Source: Candidatus Rokuibacteriota bacterium (GTDB taxonomy: Bacteria; Methylomirabilota; Methylomirabilia; Rokubacteriales; CSP1-6). From it: a stretch of DNA of 35,944 nucleotides. Position numbers and translations under genes: made by a program. Position 1 is the first letter of the stretch, and every line of letters starts with the position of its first letter. The stretch spans positions 1 to 35,944 of the forward strand of contig JAUSJX010000039.1 in the NCBI GenBank assembly GCA_030647435.1, written 5' to 3'. Below, in pieces: positions 7,952 to 15,365 of this stretch. Under the pieces are notes generated by a model. The model saw only the letters and a program-made list of their open reading frames with translations, was not told the origin of the DNA and ran no database searches.

Positions 7952-9211
7952 CTAGACTTCGTTCTGCCAGACTTGGTCGGGGTCCTGGCGGCGGCGGAGA
8001 AGCCGCAGCGAACCGTCGGGCTCGAGCATGACTTCGGGGGCCTGCGGGTAGGAGTTATAGTTGATGGTGGCCATGGCGGCGCAGTACGCGCCGGCGCCGC
8101 CGATGATGACGAGGTCGCCGATCCGGGGGCGCGGCACCCAGCGCGGCGCCAGCGCCTCGGGGTCGCTCGGCGCGGGCGTGAGAATGTCGCCGGACTCGCA
8201 GCAGGGCCCGACGAATACCACCGCCGCCTGCTCCCGCCCTTCCGCCAGGACGTCGATCGGGTGCTGCGCGCCGTAGAGCGACGGGCGCGCCACCTCCGAC
8301 ATGCCCGCGTCGAGCTTCGCGAAAAGGTAGCCGTCGCCGCCCGTGTCCACGACGTCGATGCACGAGGCGACGATGGCGCCGGCATTGGCCACGAGGAGCG
8401 TGCCGGGCTCGAGCTCGAGGCGCAGAGCCCGCCCGTCGCGCTCGCGGAAGCCCTCGAGCTCGAGGCGGACGTGCGCGCCGACGTCGACCAGGTCCACGCT
8501 CGGCTCCTCCGGCATGCGCCCGACCTTGAAGCCGCCGCCCAAGTTGACGGTTCCGACGTCGGCGAGCTGTGCCGCAATGTCGAGCGTCATCCGCGCCGCG
8601 CGCTTCCAGACCTCCGGGTCCGTCCCCGAGCCGATGTGGGTGTGCAGCCGTGTGATCCTGAGGCGGTAGCGCGCGGCCAGCGCCTTGACCTCGCCCAGGT
8701 ACTCGTGCCAGATGCCGAAGCTCGAGGCCGGCCCGCCCGTGTTGGTGCGCTTGGTGGATCCGGAGCCCAGGCCGGGGTTCATCCTGACGGACACCTCCCC
8801 GCCCGGCGCGACGCGCCCGAACTCCTCCAGCTGGTGGAGCGAGCAGGCGTTGAAGAGGATCCCGCGGCGCAGGTGCTCCGCGAGCCGCCGCGAGGGCATC
8901 TGGGAGGTCAGCTGGACGCGCTCCGGCTGGAATCCGGCTCGGAGCGCCCGCTCGACCTCGAAATCGCTCGACGCATCCACGTGCAGGCCCAGGTCGCGGA
9001 AGAGCGCCAGGATGCCGTGGCTCGGGTTGGCCTTCATCGCGTAGCGCAGCGTGAAGCCGTAGGGCGCGGGGAACGCCAGCGCCCGGCGGACCGCCGCCTC
9101 GAGCGCGGCCCGGTCGTAGACGTAGCAGGGCGTGCCGAAGCGCTCGCGCACCTCTGCGGCGATCTTGTCGGTGAGCCCCTCGGGCCAGCCGGGCGCCCGT
9201 GTGCCGCTCAT
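7952..9211 (-). CDS. lysA: Diaminopimelate decarboxylase
   Basis: LysA removes CO2 from meso-diaminopimelate to give lysine, using PLP. The 419-residue protein has the PLP lysine in RYAMKANPSHG, HTHIGSGTDPEVW, the glycine loop GGGFKVGRMPEE, the dimer active-site CESGD motif (GPCCESGD) and GAYCAAMATINYNSYP near the C-terminus. GGGFKVGRMPEE differs from the more common GGGLGIxY version, so this belongs to a divergent LysA branch, and a related PLP decarboxylase activity cannot be fully excluded. Start: ATG 9211 with AAGGAGGG about 6 nt upstream. It is divergent from dapA, which encodes an early step of the same pathway, and supports the lysine call. Confidence 0.88.
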   Translation of the reverse strand: MSGTRAPGWPEGLTDKIAAEVRERFGTPCYVYDRAALEAAVRRALAFPAPYGFTLRYAMKANPSHGILALFRDLGLHVDASSDFEVERALRAGFQPERVQLTSQMPSRRLAEHLRRGILFNACSLHQLEEFGRVAPGGEVSVRMNPGLGSGSTKRTNTGGPASSFGIWHEYLGEVKALAARYRLRITRLHTHIGSGTDPEVWKRAARMTLDIAAQLADVGTVNLGGGFKVGRMPEEPSVDLVDVGAHVRLELEGFRERDGRALRLELEPGTLLVANAGAIVASCIDVVDTGGDGYLFAKLDAGMSEVARPSLYGAQHPIDVLAEGREQAAVVFVGPCCESGDILTPAPSDPEALAPRWVPRPRIGDLVIIGGAGAYCAAMATINYNSYPQAPEVMLEPDGSLRLLRRRQDPDQVWQNEV

Positions 9212-9274
9212 GCGGATCCCTCCTTGCGGGATGGCCGCGATCCGGGGCAGGTACCCGCGGGCGGCTGAGCGGCC

Positions 9275-9328
9275 ATAGTACCGCATTGAAGCAGGCGCTT
9301 GAAGTGCTTCGGGCTGAGGTGCTAGAGT
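9275..9328. promoter_or_regulatory. Putative divergent lysA/dapA promoter region with inverted repeat
   Basis: For dapA: TTGAAG (9299-9304), 18 bp, TAGAGT (9323-9328). For lysA on the minus strand: TTCAAG (9303-9298), 17 bp, TACTAT (9280-9275). The two -35 boxes overlap. A 6-bp inverted repeat GAAGCA (9288-9293) / TGCTTC (9305-9310) brackets them and could be an operator controlling both genes. Each box is only a moderate match, so this is a weak call. Confidence 0.35.
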
Positions 9329-9376
9329 GATACGACTTTCTCCTCCCGAATGCACCGAGCAACGGAGGGCTTTGCT

Positions 9377-10267
9377 ATGCGCCCCATGTTCCAGGGTTCG
9401 ATCGTTGCGCTGGTCACGCCGTTTCGCGGCGGCAAGGTCGACGAGCCCACGCTCAGGAAGCTCGTCGAGATGCACGTGGCGCAGGGCACGGACGGCATCG
9501 TGCCGTGCGGCACCACGGGCGAGTCGCCGACGCTCAGCCACGACGAGCACAAGCGCGTGGTGGAGATCGTCATCGAGGCGGCGCGCGGCCGGCTCCACGT
9601 CATCGCGGGCACCGGCTCCAACGCCACCACCGAGGCGATCGACCTGACCGCGCACGCCAAGAAGGCCGGCGCCACGGGCGCGCTCGTGGTCAACCCGTAC
9701 TACAACCGGCCGACCCAGGAAGGGCTCTACCGCCATTTCCGCGCCATCGCCGAGGCCGTGGACATCCCGATCCTCGTCTACAACATCGCCGGGCGCACCG
9801 CGGTCAACGTCGAGACCGACACGCTCGTGCGCCTGGTCAAGGACTGCCCCAACATCGTCGGCGTCAAGGAGGCCTCGGGCTCGCTCGACCAGATGACCCA
9901 GGTCATCCTCGCCTGCGGCCCGGACTTCACCGTGCTCTCCGGCGACGACAACATCACGCTGCCGCTCATGTCGGTCGGCGGCCGCGGCGTCATCTCGGTC
10001 ATCGCCAACATCGTGCCGCGAGAGACCGCGGAGATGACCCATGCCGCCCTGGCCGGCGACTGGAAGCTCGCCCGCGAGCTGCACCTCAAGCTCTTCCCGC
10101 TCTCGCGCGCGGTGTTCATCGAGACCAACCCCATCCCCGTGAAGGAAGCCATGGGCATGATGGGGATGCTCGAGCCGGAGTTCCGACTGCCCATGTGCCC
10201 AATGGGCGCGGCCAACCGGGAGCGGCTCCGGGCCGTCCTGGTCCAGCACGGCCTCATCAAGGGCTGA
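9377..10267 (+). CDS. dapA: 4-hydroxy-tetrahydrodipicolinate synthase
   Basis: DapA condenses pyruvate with aspartate semialdehyde, the committed step to diaminopimelate and lysine. The 296-residue protein has the CGTTGES loop (T46, T47), NPYYNRPTQEG, the active-site tyrosine Y135 in VYNIAGR, R140, and the Schiff-base lysine K164 in GVKEASG. Start: ATG 9377 preceded by GGAGGG at 7 nt; an in-frame ATG at 9350 would add nine residues that do not look like the family. dapB follows 9 bp downstream. Feedback inhibition by lysine cannot be judged from the sequence here. Confidence 0.97.
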   Translation: MRPMFQGSIVALVTPFRGGKVDEPTLRKLVEMHVAQGTDGIVPCGTTGESPTLSHDEHKRVVEIVIEAARGRLHVIAGTGSNATTEAIDLTAHAKKAGATGALVVNPYYNRPTQEGLYRHFRAIAEAVDIPILVYNIAGRTAVNVETDTLVRLVKDCPNIVGVKEASGSLDQMTQVILACGPDFTVLSGDDNITLPLMSVGGRGVISVIANIVPRETAEMTHAALAGDWKLARELHLKLFPLSRAVFIETNPIPVKEAMGMMGMLEPEFRLPMCPMGAANRERLRAVLVQHGLIKG

Positions 10268-10276
10268 GTCCCCGCG

Positions 10277-11080
10277 ATGGCTGATGTCGTGATCGCCGGC
10301 GCCGCCGGCCGGATGGGCTGTCGTCTCGTCGCGCTGGTCCAAGAGGAGAAAGACCTCCGCCTGGTGGGCGCCCTCGAGGCGCCCGGCCACCCGGCGCTCC
10401 TCAAGGACGCCGGCGAGGTGGCGGGCGTGGGCAAGGTCGGCGTGCCCATCACCGCCGATCCCGAGGGCGTGCTCGGCCGCGACCGCATCCTCATCGAGTT
10501 CTCCCTCCCCGACGCGAGCCTGGGCCACCTGCGCATGGCCGCGCGCGAGGGCGGCCGCGCCGTCATCGGCACCACGGGCTTCGCCGCCGCCCAGCGCGAG
10601 GAGATCGAACGGCTCGCGCGCGAGATTCCCATCATGCTCTCGCCCAACATGAGCGTCGCGGTCAACGTCGCCTTCCGCGTGCTGGCCGACATGGCCCGCC
10701 TGCTGGGCGAGGACTACGACGTCGAGATCACGGAGGTCCACCACCGCTTCAAGAAGGATGCTCCCAGCGGCACGGCCGCCCGCATGGCCGAGATCGTGGC
10801 CGAGGCCCTCGGCCGAGACATGACCAAGGTGGGCGTGCACGGCCGCCACGGCCTGCCCGGCGAGCGCACGAAGCAGGAGATCGGCATCCACTCGATCCGC
10901 TTGGGTGACGTGGTCGGCGAGCACACGGTGAGTTTCGGCAGCCTGGGCGAGCGCCTCGAGCTCACGCACCGCTCGCAGAGCCGCGACACCTTTGTCCGCG
11001 GCGCGCTCCGGGCGGCGCGGTTCATCGCCCAGGCCAAGCCGGGGCTCTACTCGATGCAGGACGTCCTCCAACTCAAATGA
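10277..11080 (+). CDS. dapB: 4-hydroxy-tetrahydrodipicolinate reductase
   Basis: DapB reduces the DapA product to tetrahydrodipicolinate with NAD(P)H. The 267-residue protein has the N-terminal dinucleotide-binding GAAGRMG (8-14), IEFSLPDAS, GTTGF, SPNMSVAVNV and the catalytic/substrate signature EVHHRFKKDAPSGTA. It is in one operon with dapA. The next gene starts 133 bp downstream, after a repeat, so co-transcription with the FAH-family gene and dapL is likely but not certain. Confidence 0.97.
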   Translation: MADVVIAGAAGRMGCRLVALVQEEKDLRLVGALEAPGHPALLKDAGEVAGVGKVGVPITADPEGVLGRDRILIEFSLPDASLGHLRMAAREGGRAVIGTTGFAAAQREEIERLAREIPIMLSPNMSVAVNVAFRVLADMARLLGEDYDVEITEVHHRFKKDAPSGTAARMAEIVAEALGRDMTKVGVHGRHGLPGERTKQEIGIHSIRLGDVVGEHTVSFGSLGERLELTHRSQSRDTFVRGALRAARFIAQAKPGLYSMQDVLQLK

Positions 11081-11110
11081 CGGCCGGAGGCCGCACACTA
11101 CATCCCTCGC

Positions 11111-11196
11111 CCCTCTGGGGAGAGGGCCAGGGTGAGGGGCCGTTGTGCGGGCGCCCCAGCACCCTCACCCCGACCCTCTCCCTCATAGGGAGAGGG
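11111..11196. repeat. Interspersed inverted repeat with competing hairpins
   Basis: The long arms 11118-11138 and 11162-11182 are complementary at 19 of 21 positions. Each also folds locally: CCCTCT-GGGG-AGAGGG (11111-11126) and CCCTCTCCCT-CAT-AGGGAGAGGG (11174-11196). The CCCTCACCC...GGGAGAGGG wording is that of small palindromic repeats I know from intergenic regions of many GC-rich proteobacteria. It fills the dapB-FAH gap and ends 17 bp before the next start codon. It could dampen read-through, stabilise the upstream mRNA, or be a passive mobile repeat. Confidence 0.72.
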
Positions 11197-11213
11197 GGAC
11201 GGAAGGCTCTCGC

Positions 11214-11972
11214 ATGAAGATCGTCCGGTTCAGGGCGGCGGGCAAGACGCGCTATGGTGTCCTCGATGGCACCCACATCGTCGAGTACTCGGGCACGCCG
11301 TACGGCACCTTCAAGAAAGCGCGGAAGCGCTACCCGGTCAAGCAGGCGGTGCTGCTGGCGCCCGTGGTGCCGTCGAAGATCGTGGCGGTCGGGCTCAACT
11401 ACCGCGACCACGCCGAGGAGATGCGCCTGGCGGTGCCCGAGGAACCCGTGATCTTCCTCAAGCCGCTGTCGGCGCTCTGCGGGCCGGACGACCCGATCAT
11501 TTACCCGTCCCAGTCGAGCCGGGTGGACTACGAGGGCGAGCTCGCCATCGTGATCCGCAAGCGCTGCCGCCACGTCCCGGCCGAGCGGGCGCGCGAGTAC
11601 GTGCTCGGCTACACCTGTCTCAACGACGTCACGGCGCGGGACCTCCAGCTGCGCGACGGCCAGCCGACGCGGGCGAAGGCCTTCGACAGCTTCTGCCCCG
11701 TCGGGCCATGCATCGCGACCGACATCGACCCCAACGCCGTCGAGGTCGAGACCTGGGTCAACGGCGAGCGACGCCAGGCCGGCAGCACCAAGGCCTTCAT
11801 CTTCCCCGTCGAGGACGTCATCGCCCGCGTCTCAGCGGTCATGACGCTCCTGCCGGGCGACGTCATCGCCACCGGGACGCCCGCCGGCGTGGGCCCGCTC
11901 GAGCCCGGCGACCGCGTCGAAGTGCGCATCGACGGCATCGGCAGCCTCAAGAACCCCGTGATCAAGCTCTAG
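11214..11972 (+). CDS. Fumarylacetoacetate hydrolase (FAH) family protein
   Basis: FAH-fold enzymes hydrolyse, decarboxylate or isomerise beta-diketo acids such as acylpyruvates or oxaloacetate, using a divalent metal. The 252-residue protein shows GLNYRDHAEEM (near 60), the metal-binding YEGELAIVI (E-x-E), GYTCLNDVTARDLQ, KAFDSFCPVGP and GDVIATGTPAGVG. I start it at ATG 11214 (MKIVRFR); earlier in-frame codons lie inside the repeat. It is lodged between dapB and dapL in the same direction. Clearance of oxaloacetate or pyruvate-derived by-products of the aspartate pathway is conceivable, but that is inference from position only. Confidence 0.88.
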   Translation: MKIVRFRAAGKTRYGVLDGTHIVEYSGTPYGTFKKARKRYPVKQAVLLAPVVPSKIVAVGLNYRDHAEEMRLAVPEEPVIFLKPLSALCGPDDPIIYPSQSSRVDYEGELAIVIRKRCRHVPAERAREYVLGYTCLNDVTARDLQLRDGQPTRAKAFDSFCPVGPCIATDIDPNAVEVETWVNGERRQAGSTKAFIFPVEDVIARVSAVMTLLPGDVIATGTPAGVGPLEPGDRVEVRIDGIGSLKNPVIKL

Positions 11973-11984
11973 GAGATCGTCCCA

Positions 11985-13166
11985 GTGACCGAGACACCCA
12001 AGACCTTCGAGATGGCCGAGCGGCTGCGGAAGCTGCCCCCCTATCTCTTCGCTGAGATCGACAAGAAGAAGCGCGAGGCGCGCGCCCGCGGCGCGGACCT
12101 GATCGACATGGGCATCGGCGACCCCGACCTGCCGACACCGCCGCACATCATCGAGGCGCTCAAGCGCGCGGCCGACAACGCCGCGAACCACCGCTACCCC
12201 GACTACGAAGGGCTGCTGACCTTCCGCGCGGCCGTCTGCGACTGGTACAAGCGCCGCTTCGGCGTGACGCTCAACCCTGAGAACGAGGCGCTGACGCTGG
12301 TCGGCTCCAAGGAAGGGACGGCGCACATGCCGCTCGCCTGGGTCAACCCGGGCGACGTGGTGCTCGTGCCGGACCCCGGCTACCCGGTCTACGCGGCGGG
12401 GACGTGGTTCGCGGGCGGCGAAGTCCACTTCATGCCGCTCCGGCGGCAGAACGGCTTCATGCCCGACCTCGACGCCATCCCCGAGGACGTGGCGCGCCGG
12501 GCCAAGCTCATGTACCTCAACTACCCGAACAATCCGACGGCGGCGGTGGCGACCAGTGAGTTCTTTGCCAAGGTGGTCGCGTTCGCGCGCAGGCACGGCA
12601 TCATCGTCTGCCACGACGCCATGTACACCGAGCTCCGCTTCGACGGCTGCAAGCCGCCCTCCTTCCTCGAGACGCCGGGCGCCAAGGAAGTCGGCGTCGA
12701 ATTCCACTCGCTGTCCAAGACCTACTCCATGACCGGCTGGCGCATCGGCTTCTGCGTCGGCAACGCGCGCTACCTCGGCGGCCTCGGCAAGATCAAGACC
12801 AACGTGGACTCTGGCGTCTTCCAGGCGGTGCAGGAAGCCGGCATCGCCGCGCTCACGGGGCCGCAGGATATTCCAGAGCAGTACCGGCGGATCTACCAGG
12901 AGCGTCGCGACGTGGTGGTCGCGGGGCTCAAGGCGCTCGGCTGGGAGGTGGACGTGCCCAAGGCGGCCTTCTTCGTCTGGGCACCCGTGCCCAAGGGCCT
13001 CGAGTCGCGCGCCTTCGCCTCCCGTCTCCTCGACGAGGTCGGGTGCGTGGTTACCCCGGGCGTGGGCTTCGGCCCGTCCGGCGAAGGGTTCTATCGGATC
13101 GCGCTGACGATCGACGCCAAGCGCCTGTCCGAGGCCATGGACCGGCTCAAGGGGCTCAAGCTCTGA
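11985..13166 (+). CDS. dapL: LL-diaminopimelate aminotransferase (DapL type)
   Basis: DapL aminates tetrahydrodipicolinate to LL-diaminopimelate in one PLP-dependent step, bypassing the acylated intermediates of the dapD/argD/dapE route. The 393-residue fold-type-I enzyme has MGIGDPDLPTPPHI, RYPDYEGL, DPGYPVY, NYPNNPTAA, the PLP lysine in SLSKTYSMTGWRIGF and a C-terminal FYRIALT. Start: GTG 11985 with AGGAG about 10 nt upstream. Sequence alone cannot exclude a general aspartate-like aminotransferase, but the dapA-dapB context and lysA next door favour DapL. No dapD or dapE is in the window. Confidence 0.88.
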   Translation: MTETPKTFEMAERLRKLPPYLFAEIDKKKREARARGADLIDMGIGDPDLPTPPHIIEALKRAADNAANHRYPDYEGLLTFRAAVCDWYKRRFGVTLNPENEALTLVGSKEGTAHMPLAWVNPGDVVLVPDPGYPVYAAGTWFAGGEVHFMPLRRQNGFMPDLDAIPEDVARRAKLMYLNYPNNPTAAVATSEFFAKVVAFARRHGIIVCHDAMYTELRFDGCKPPSFLETPGAKEVGVEFHSLSKTYSMTGWRIGFCVGNARYLGGLGKIKTNVDSGVFQAVQEAGIAALTGPQDIPEQYRRIYQERRDVVVAGLKALGWEVDVPKAAFFVWAPVPKGLESRAFASRLLDEVGCVVTPGVGFGPSGEGFYRIALTIDAKRLSEAMDRLKGLKL

Positions 13167-13525
13167 GCGCCGACAAGGTCTTCCTCGAAGACGTGCGCTT
13201 CTACGGCCACCACGGCGTGACGAAAGCCCAGCAGACCGTCGGCGCGTGGTTCTCGGTGGACGCCGAGCTCCACGTCGATTTGGCCCCGGCCGCAGCCTCG
13301 GACGATCTCAGGACGACCGTGGACTACGGGCTCGTGGCGGCGCGCATCGTGGAAGAGTCGACCAAGGAGCGCGTGAATCTCCTCGAGCGGCTGGCCGGGC
13401 GGCTCGCGGCCATGCTGTTGGGCGAGTTCCCCTGCTCCGAGGTGCGCGTGCGCGTGCGGAAGCTGACGCCTCCCATGGAGGGGCTCCAGGGCATCCCGGG
13501 CGTGGAGCTCACGCGCCGGCGCTGA
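13163..13525 (+). CDS. folB: Dihydroneopterin aldolase, probable CTG start
   Basis: FolB converts 7,8-dihydroneopterin to 6-hydroxymethyl-dihydropterin plus glycolaldehyde in folate synthesis. The 120-residue product is normal length: DKVFLEDVRFYGHHGVTKAQQ at the N-terminus, TVDYGLVA, LLERLAGRLA and VRKLTPPMEG. No ATG, GTG or TTG exists where homologues begin. CTG at 13163 overlaps the dapL stop as CTGA, exactly where a coupled start would sit, with AAGGGG (13149-13154) 8 nt upstream. The only upstream GTG (13043) would add 40 unrelated residues from within dapL. The CTG start is inferred. Confidence 0.88.
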   Translation: MSADKVFLEDVRFYGHHGVTKAQQTVGAWFSVDAELHVDLAPAAASDDLRTTVDYGLVAARIVEESTKERVNLLERLAGRLAAMLLGEFPCSEVRVRVRKLTPPMEGLQGIPGVELTRRR

Positions 13526-13544
13526 GCGCCGACAACGGTACGGC

Positions 13545-14105
13545 ATGGGGCAAGGCATGGCCAAAGTGTTCCTCTCCGTCGGCTCCAACCTGGGCGATCG
13601 CGCCGCCCTGCTGCGCCAAGCCGTGGCGCGCCTGCGGACGCTGCCCGAGGTGCGGTTCCTCGACGCCTCGCCCGTGTACTGGACCGAGCCGTGGGAGCGC
13701 AAGCCGGGGCAGAGCGCGCGGAACCAAGAGTCCTGGTTCTTCAACTGCGTCGTCTCAATCGAGACGACGCTCGAGCCCCCGGCCCTGCTCGAGCAGGTCC
13801 AGGACGTGGAGCGCGTGATGGGCCGCACGCGCGGCGCCGGCAGGCCCGAGGACCAGCGCTACGAGCCGCGCACGCTCGACATCGACATCCTCCTCTACGA
13901 CGACCAGGTGATCAGCGGCCCCGACCACCTGCACATCCCGCATCTCCTGATGCACGAGCGCGCGTTCGTTCTGCGGCCCCTCGCCGACCTCGCGCCCGAG
14001 CTCGAGCATCCGGTACTCTACCAGACCATCCGCGAGCTGCTCGAGGCCCTGGCGGACGAGCACGCGGTGCGCCCGTCCGACCTGCCGGCCCGGTGGTTCG
14101 AGTAG
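13545..14105 (+). CDS. folK: 2-amino-4-hydroxy-6-hydroxymethyldihydropteridine pyrophosphokinase
   Basis: FolK transfers pyrophosphate from ATP to the FolB product, the next folate step. The roughly 186-residue protein has FLSVGSNLGDR at the start, SPVYWTEPW, WFFNCVV, and the metal/ATP motif EPRTLDIDILLYDD (107-120; D112 and D114). A PHLLMHERAFVLRPLADLAP segment completes the picture. Start is either ATG 13545 or ATG 13557; the latter has GGGG 6 nt upstream and gives the usual family start MAKVFLSVGS. It lies 19 bp after folB, in one transcription unit. Confidence 0.95.
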   Translation: MGQGMAKVFLSVGSNLGDRAALLRQAVARLRTLPEVRFLDASPVYWTEPWERKPGQSARNQESWFFNCVVSIETTLEPPALLEQVQDVERVMGRTRGAGRPEDQRYEPRTLDIDILLYDDQVISGPDHLHIPHLLMHERAFVLRPLADLAPELEHPVLYQTIRELLEALADEHAVRPSDLPARWFE

Positions 14106-14124
14106 CCGGCCGCCGGAGCCCGCC

Positions 14125-14646
14125 GTGGCTGACGACGAGTTCAGGCAGCAGGCGCTCAAGCATCTCGACGCGCTCTACAACCTCGCCGTCTACCTGACCC
14201 GCAACGGGTCGGAAGCCGAGGACCTGGTCCAGGAGACGTACGCCCGGGCGCTCCGCTTCTCGCACCGATTCGAGCCGGGAACCTACATGCGCGCCTGGAT
14301 GTTTCAAATCCTGAGGAACACCTTCTTGACCTTTTACCGCCTCCGCGAGCGCGAGCCCGCGATCAGCGAGGCGGGCGTGCCGGACGGCGAGGCTCCGATG
14401 TTCCACCACGCCCCGGTCGAGGACGGCGAGAGCGCGGGCGCCCACATGGATCTCGAGCGGGCGCTGGCGCTGTTGCCGGAAGAGTTCCGGACTCCGCTCC
14501 TGCTGGCCGAGGTCGAGGGCCTGTCGCTCGAGGAGGTGGCCCGCATCATGGATTGTCCGGTCGGCACGGTGAAGTCGCGGATCTTCCGGGCCAAGGACAG
14601 GCTGCGGGGGCTTCTCAAGGACTACGGCGGGCCGGACAGGGCCTGA
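14125..14646 (+). CDS. RNA polymerase ECF-type sigma factor
   Basis: ECF sigma factors direct RNA polymerase to stress or envelope regulons and are usually held by a membrane anti-sigma factor. The 173-residue protein has region 2 (about 10-80: LYNLAVYLTRNGSEAEDLVQETYARAL, MRAWMFQILRNTFL) and region 4 (about 110-165: ALLPEEFRTPLLLAEVEGLSLEEVARIMDCPVGTVKSRIFRAKDRL), with no region 1 or 3. GTG start at 14125, GGAG about 8 nt upstream. The gene is followed after 4 bp by a single-pass membrane protein, the usual sigma/anti-sigma layout. Which regulon it controls is not visible. Confidence 0.93.
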   Translation: MADDEFRQQALKHLDALYNLAVYLTRNGSEAEDLVQETYARALRFSHRFEPGTYMRAWMFQILRNTFLTFYRLREREPAISEAGVPDGEAPMFHHAPVEDGESAGAHMDLERALALLPEEFRTPLLLAEVEGLSLEEVARIMDCPVGTVKSRIFRAKDRLRGLLKDYGGPDRA

Positions 14647-14650
14647 GGAC

Positions 14651-15364
14651 ATGACGACCAACATCGACGACCACGGCGGCGAATCGGACGAGATCGCGCG
14701 ACTCCTGCGCGAGCGCCTGACACAGCACCAGGCGCCCGCGCGCCTGCGCGTGTCCGTTGTCGAGACTCTGAGCCCGCCCGAGGCCCGCCGCCGGCCGTCG
14801 CTCTGGCTGCCGCCCGCGCTCTCGGCGCTCGCCACCGCCATGGTCATGCTGCTCTGGCTGGCACCCGCGCTGCCGCGCTCGGGCGGCGACCCGCTCCAGC
14901 TGCTCTCGCGCGCCGTCATGACCGAGCACGCGCGCGCGGTGCTCTGGGGCGAGGCGCGGCCGGACGCGGTGCCGGGCGCCCTGCCCCGCGTGATGGACGA
15001 GAGCGGGGTGCTGCTCAACTGGGTCTTCACGGGCGACCAGGATCTCCAGCTCGTCAACGCCCAGCCGACCTTCCTCGAGGGGCGCCGCGCTCTCGCCCTG
15101 ACCTACCAGGACCGTGACGGCCACTCGGTCAGCTACATCATCGCGCGCGGCCCCAACGTCGCCATCCCGGAGCGCGGCAGGGTCCAGATCGCGAAGTGGC
15201 GCCCGCTCGTGACGAAGGACGACGGCTTCACGATGATCGTCTGGAAGCAGTCAGGGCTCGTGTGCGTGATGGTGTCGGACCTCGTCTCCGACGACGACCT
15301 CAACCGCTTCAAGGAGTACTTCGTCAAGGTCCGCTCGGCCACGGAGCTATCGCAAAGTTACTAG
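14651..15364 (+). CDS. Probable membrane anti-sigma factor
   Basis: Inferred partner that would hold the upstream ECF sigma factor at the membrane until a signal releases it. The 237-residue protein has a short cytoplasmic part (1-50), one membrane segment (about 51-73, LWLPPALSALATAMVMLLWLAPAL), and an extracytoplasmic domain ending in TMIVWKQSGLVCVMVSDLVSDDDLNRF. That C-terminal pattern is common in transmembrane anti-sigma proteins. The zinc-finger HxxxCxxC of ZAS-type anti-sigmas is absent: the N-terminal half has no cysteine. It starts 4 bp after the sigma gene stop. Function rests on position and topology. Confidence 0.68.
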   Translation: MTTNIDDHGGESDEIARLLRERLTQHQAPARLRVSVVETLSPPEARRRPSLWLPPALSALATAMVMLLWLAPALPRSGGDPLQLLSRAVMTEHARAVLWGEARPDAVPGALPRVMDESGVLLNWVFTGDQDLQLVNAQPTFLEGRRALALTYQDRDGHSVSYIIARGPNVAIPERGRVQIAKWRPLVTKDDGFTMIVWKQSGLVCVMVSDLVSDDDLNRFKEYFVKVRSATELSQSY

Positions 15365-15365
15365 G

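Noticed and set aside
7952-11098. Very long open frame on the minus strand running from lysA through the dapA/dapB region
   Set aside because: Only the lysA part looks like protein family sequence; the rest is antisense to dapA and dapB and is the usual GC-rich open shadow frame with skewed Ala/Arg/Gly/Val content.
13043-13162. GTG at 13043 as the folB start
   Set aside because: It would overlap dapL by about 120 bp and prepend 40 arginine-rich residues unlike any FolB; CTG at 13163 fits length and coupling better.
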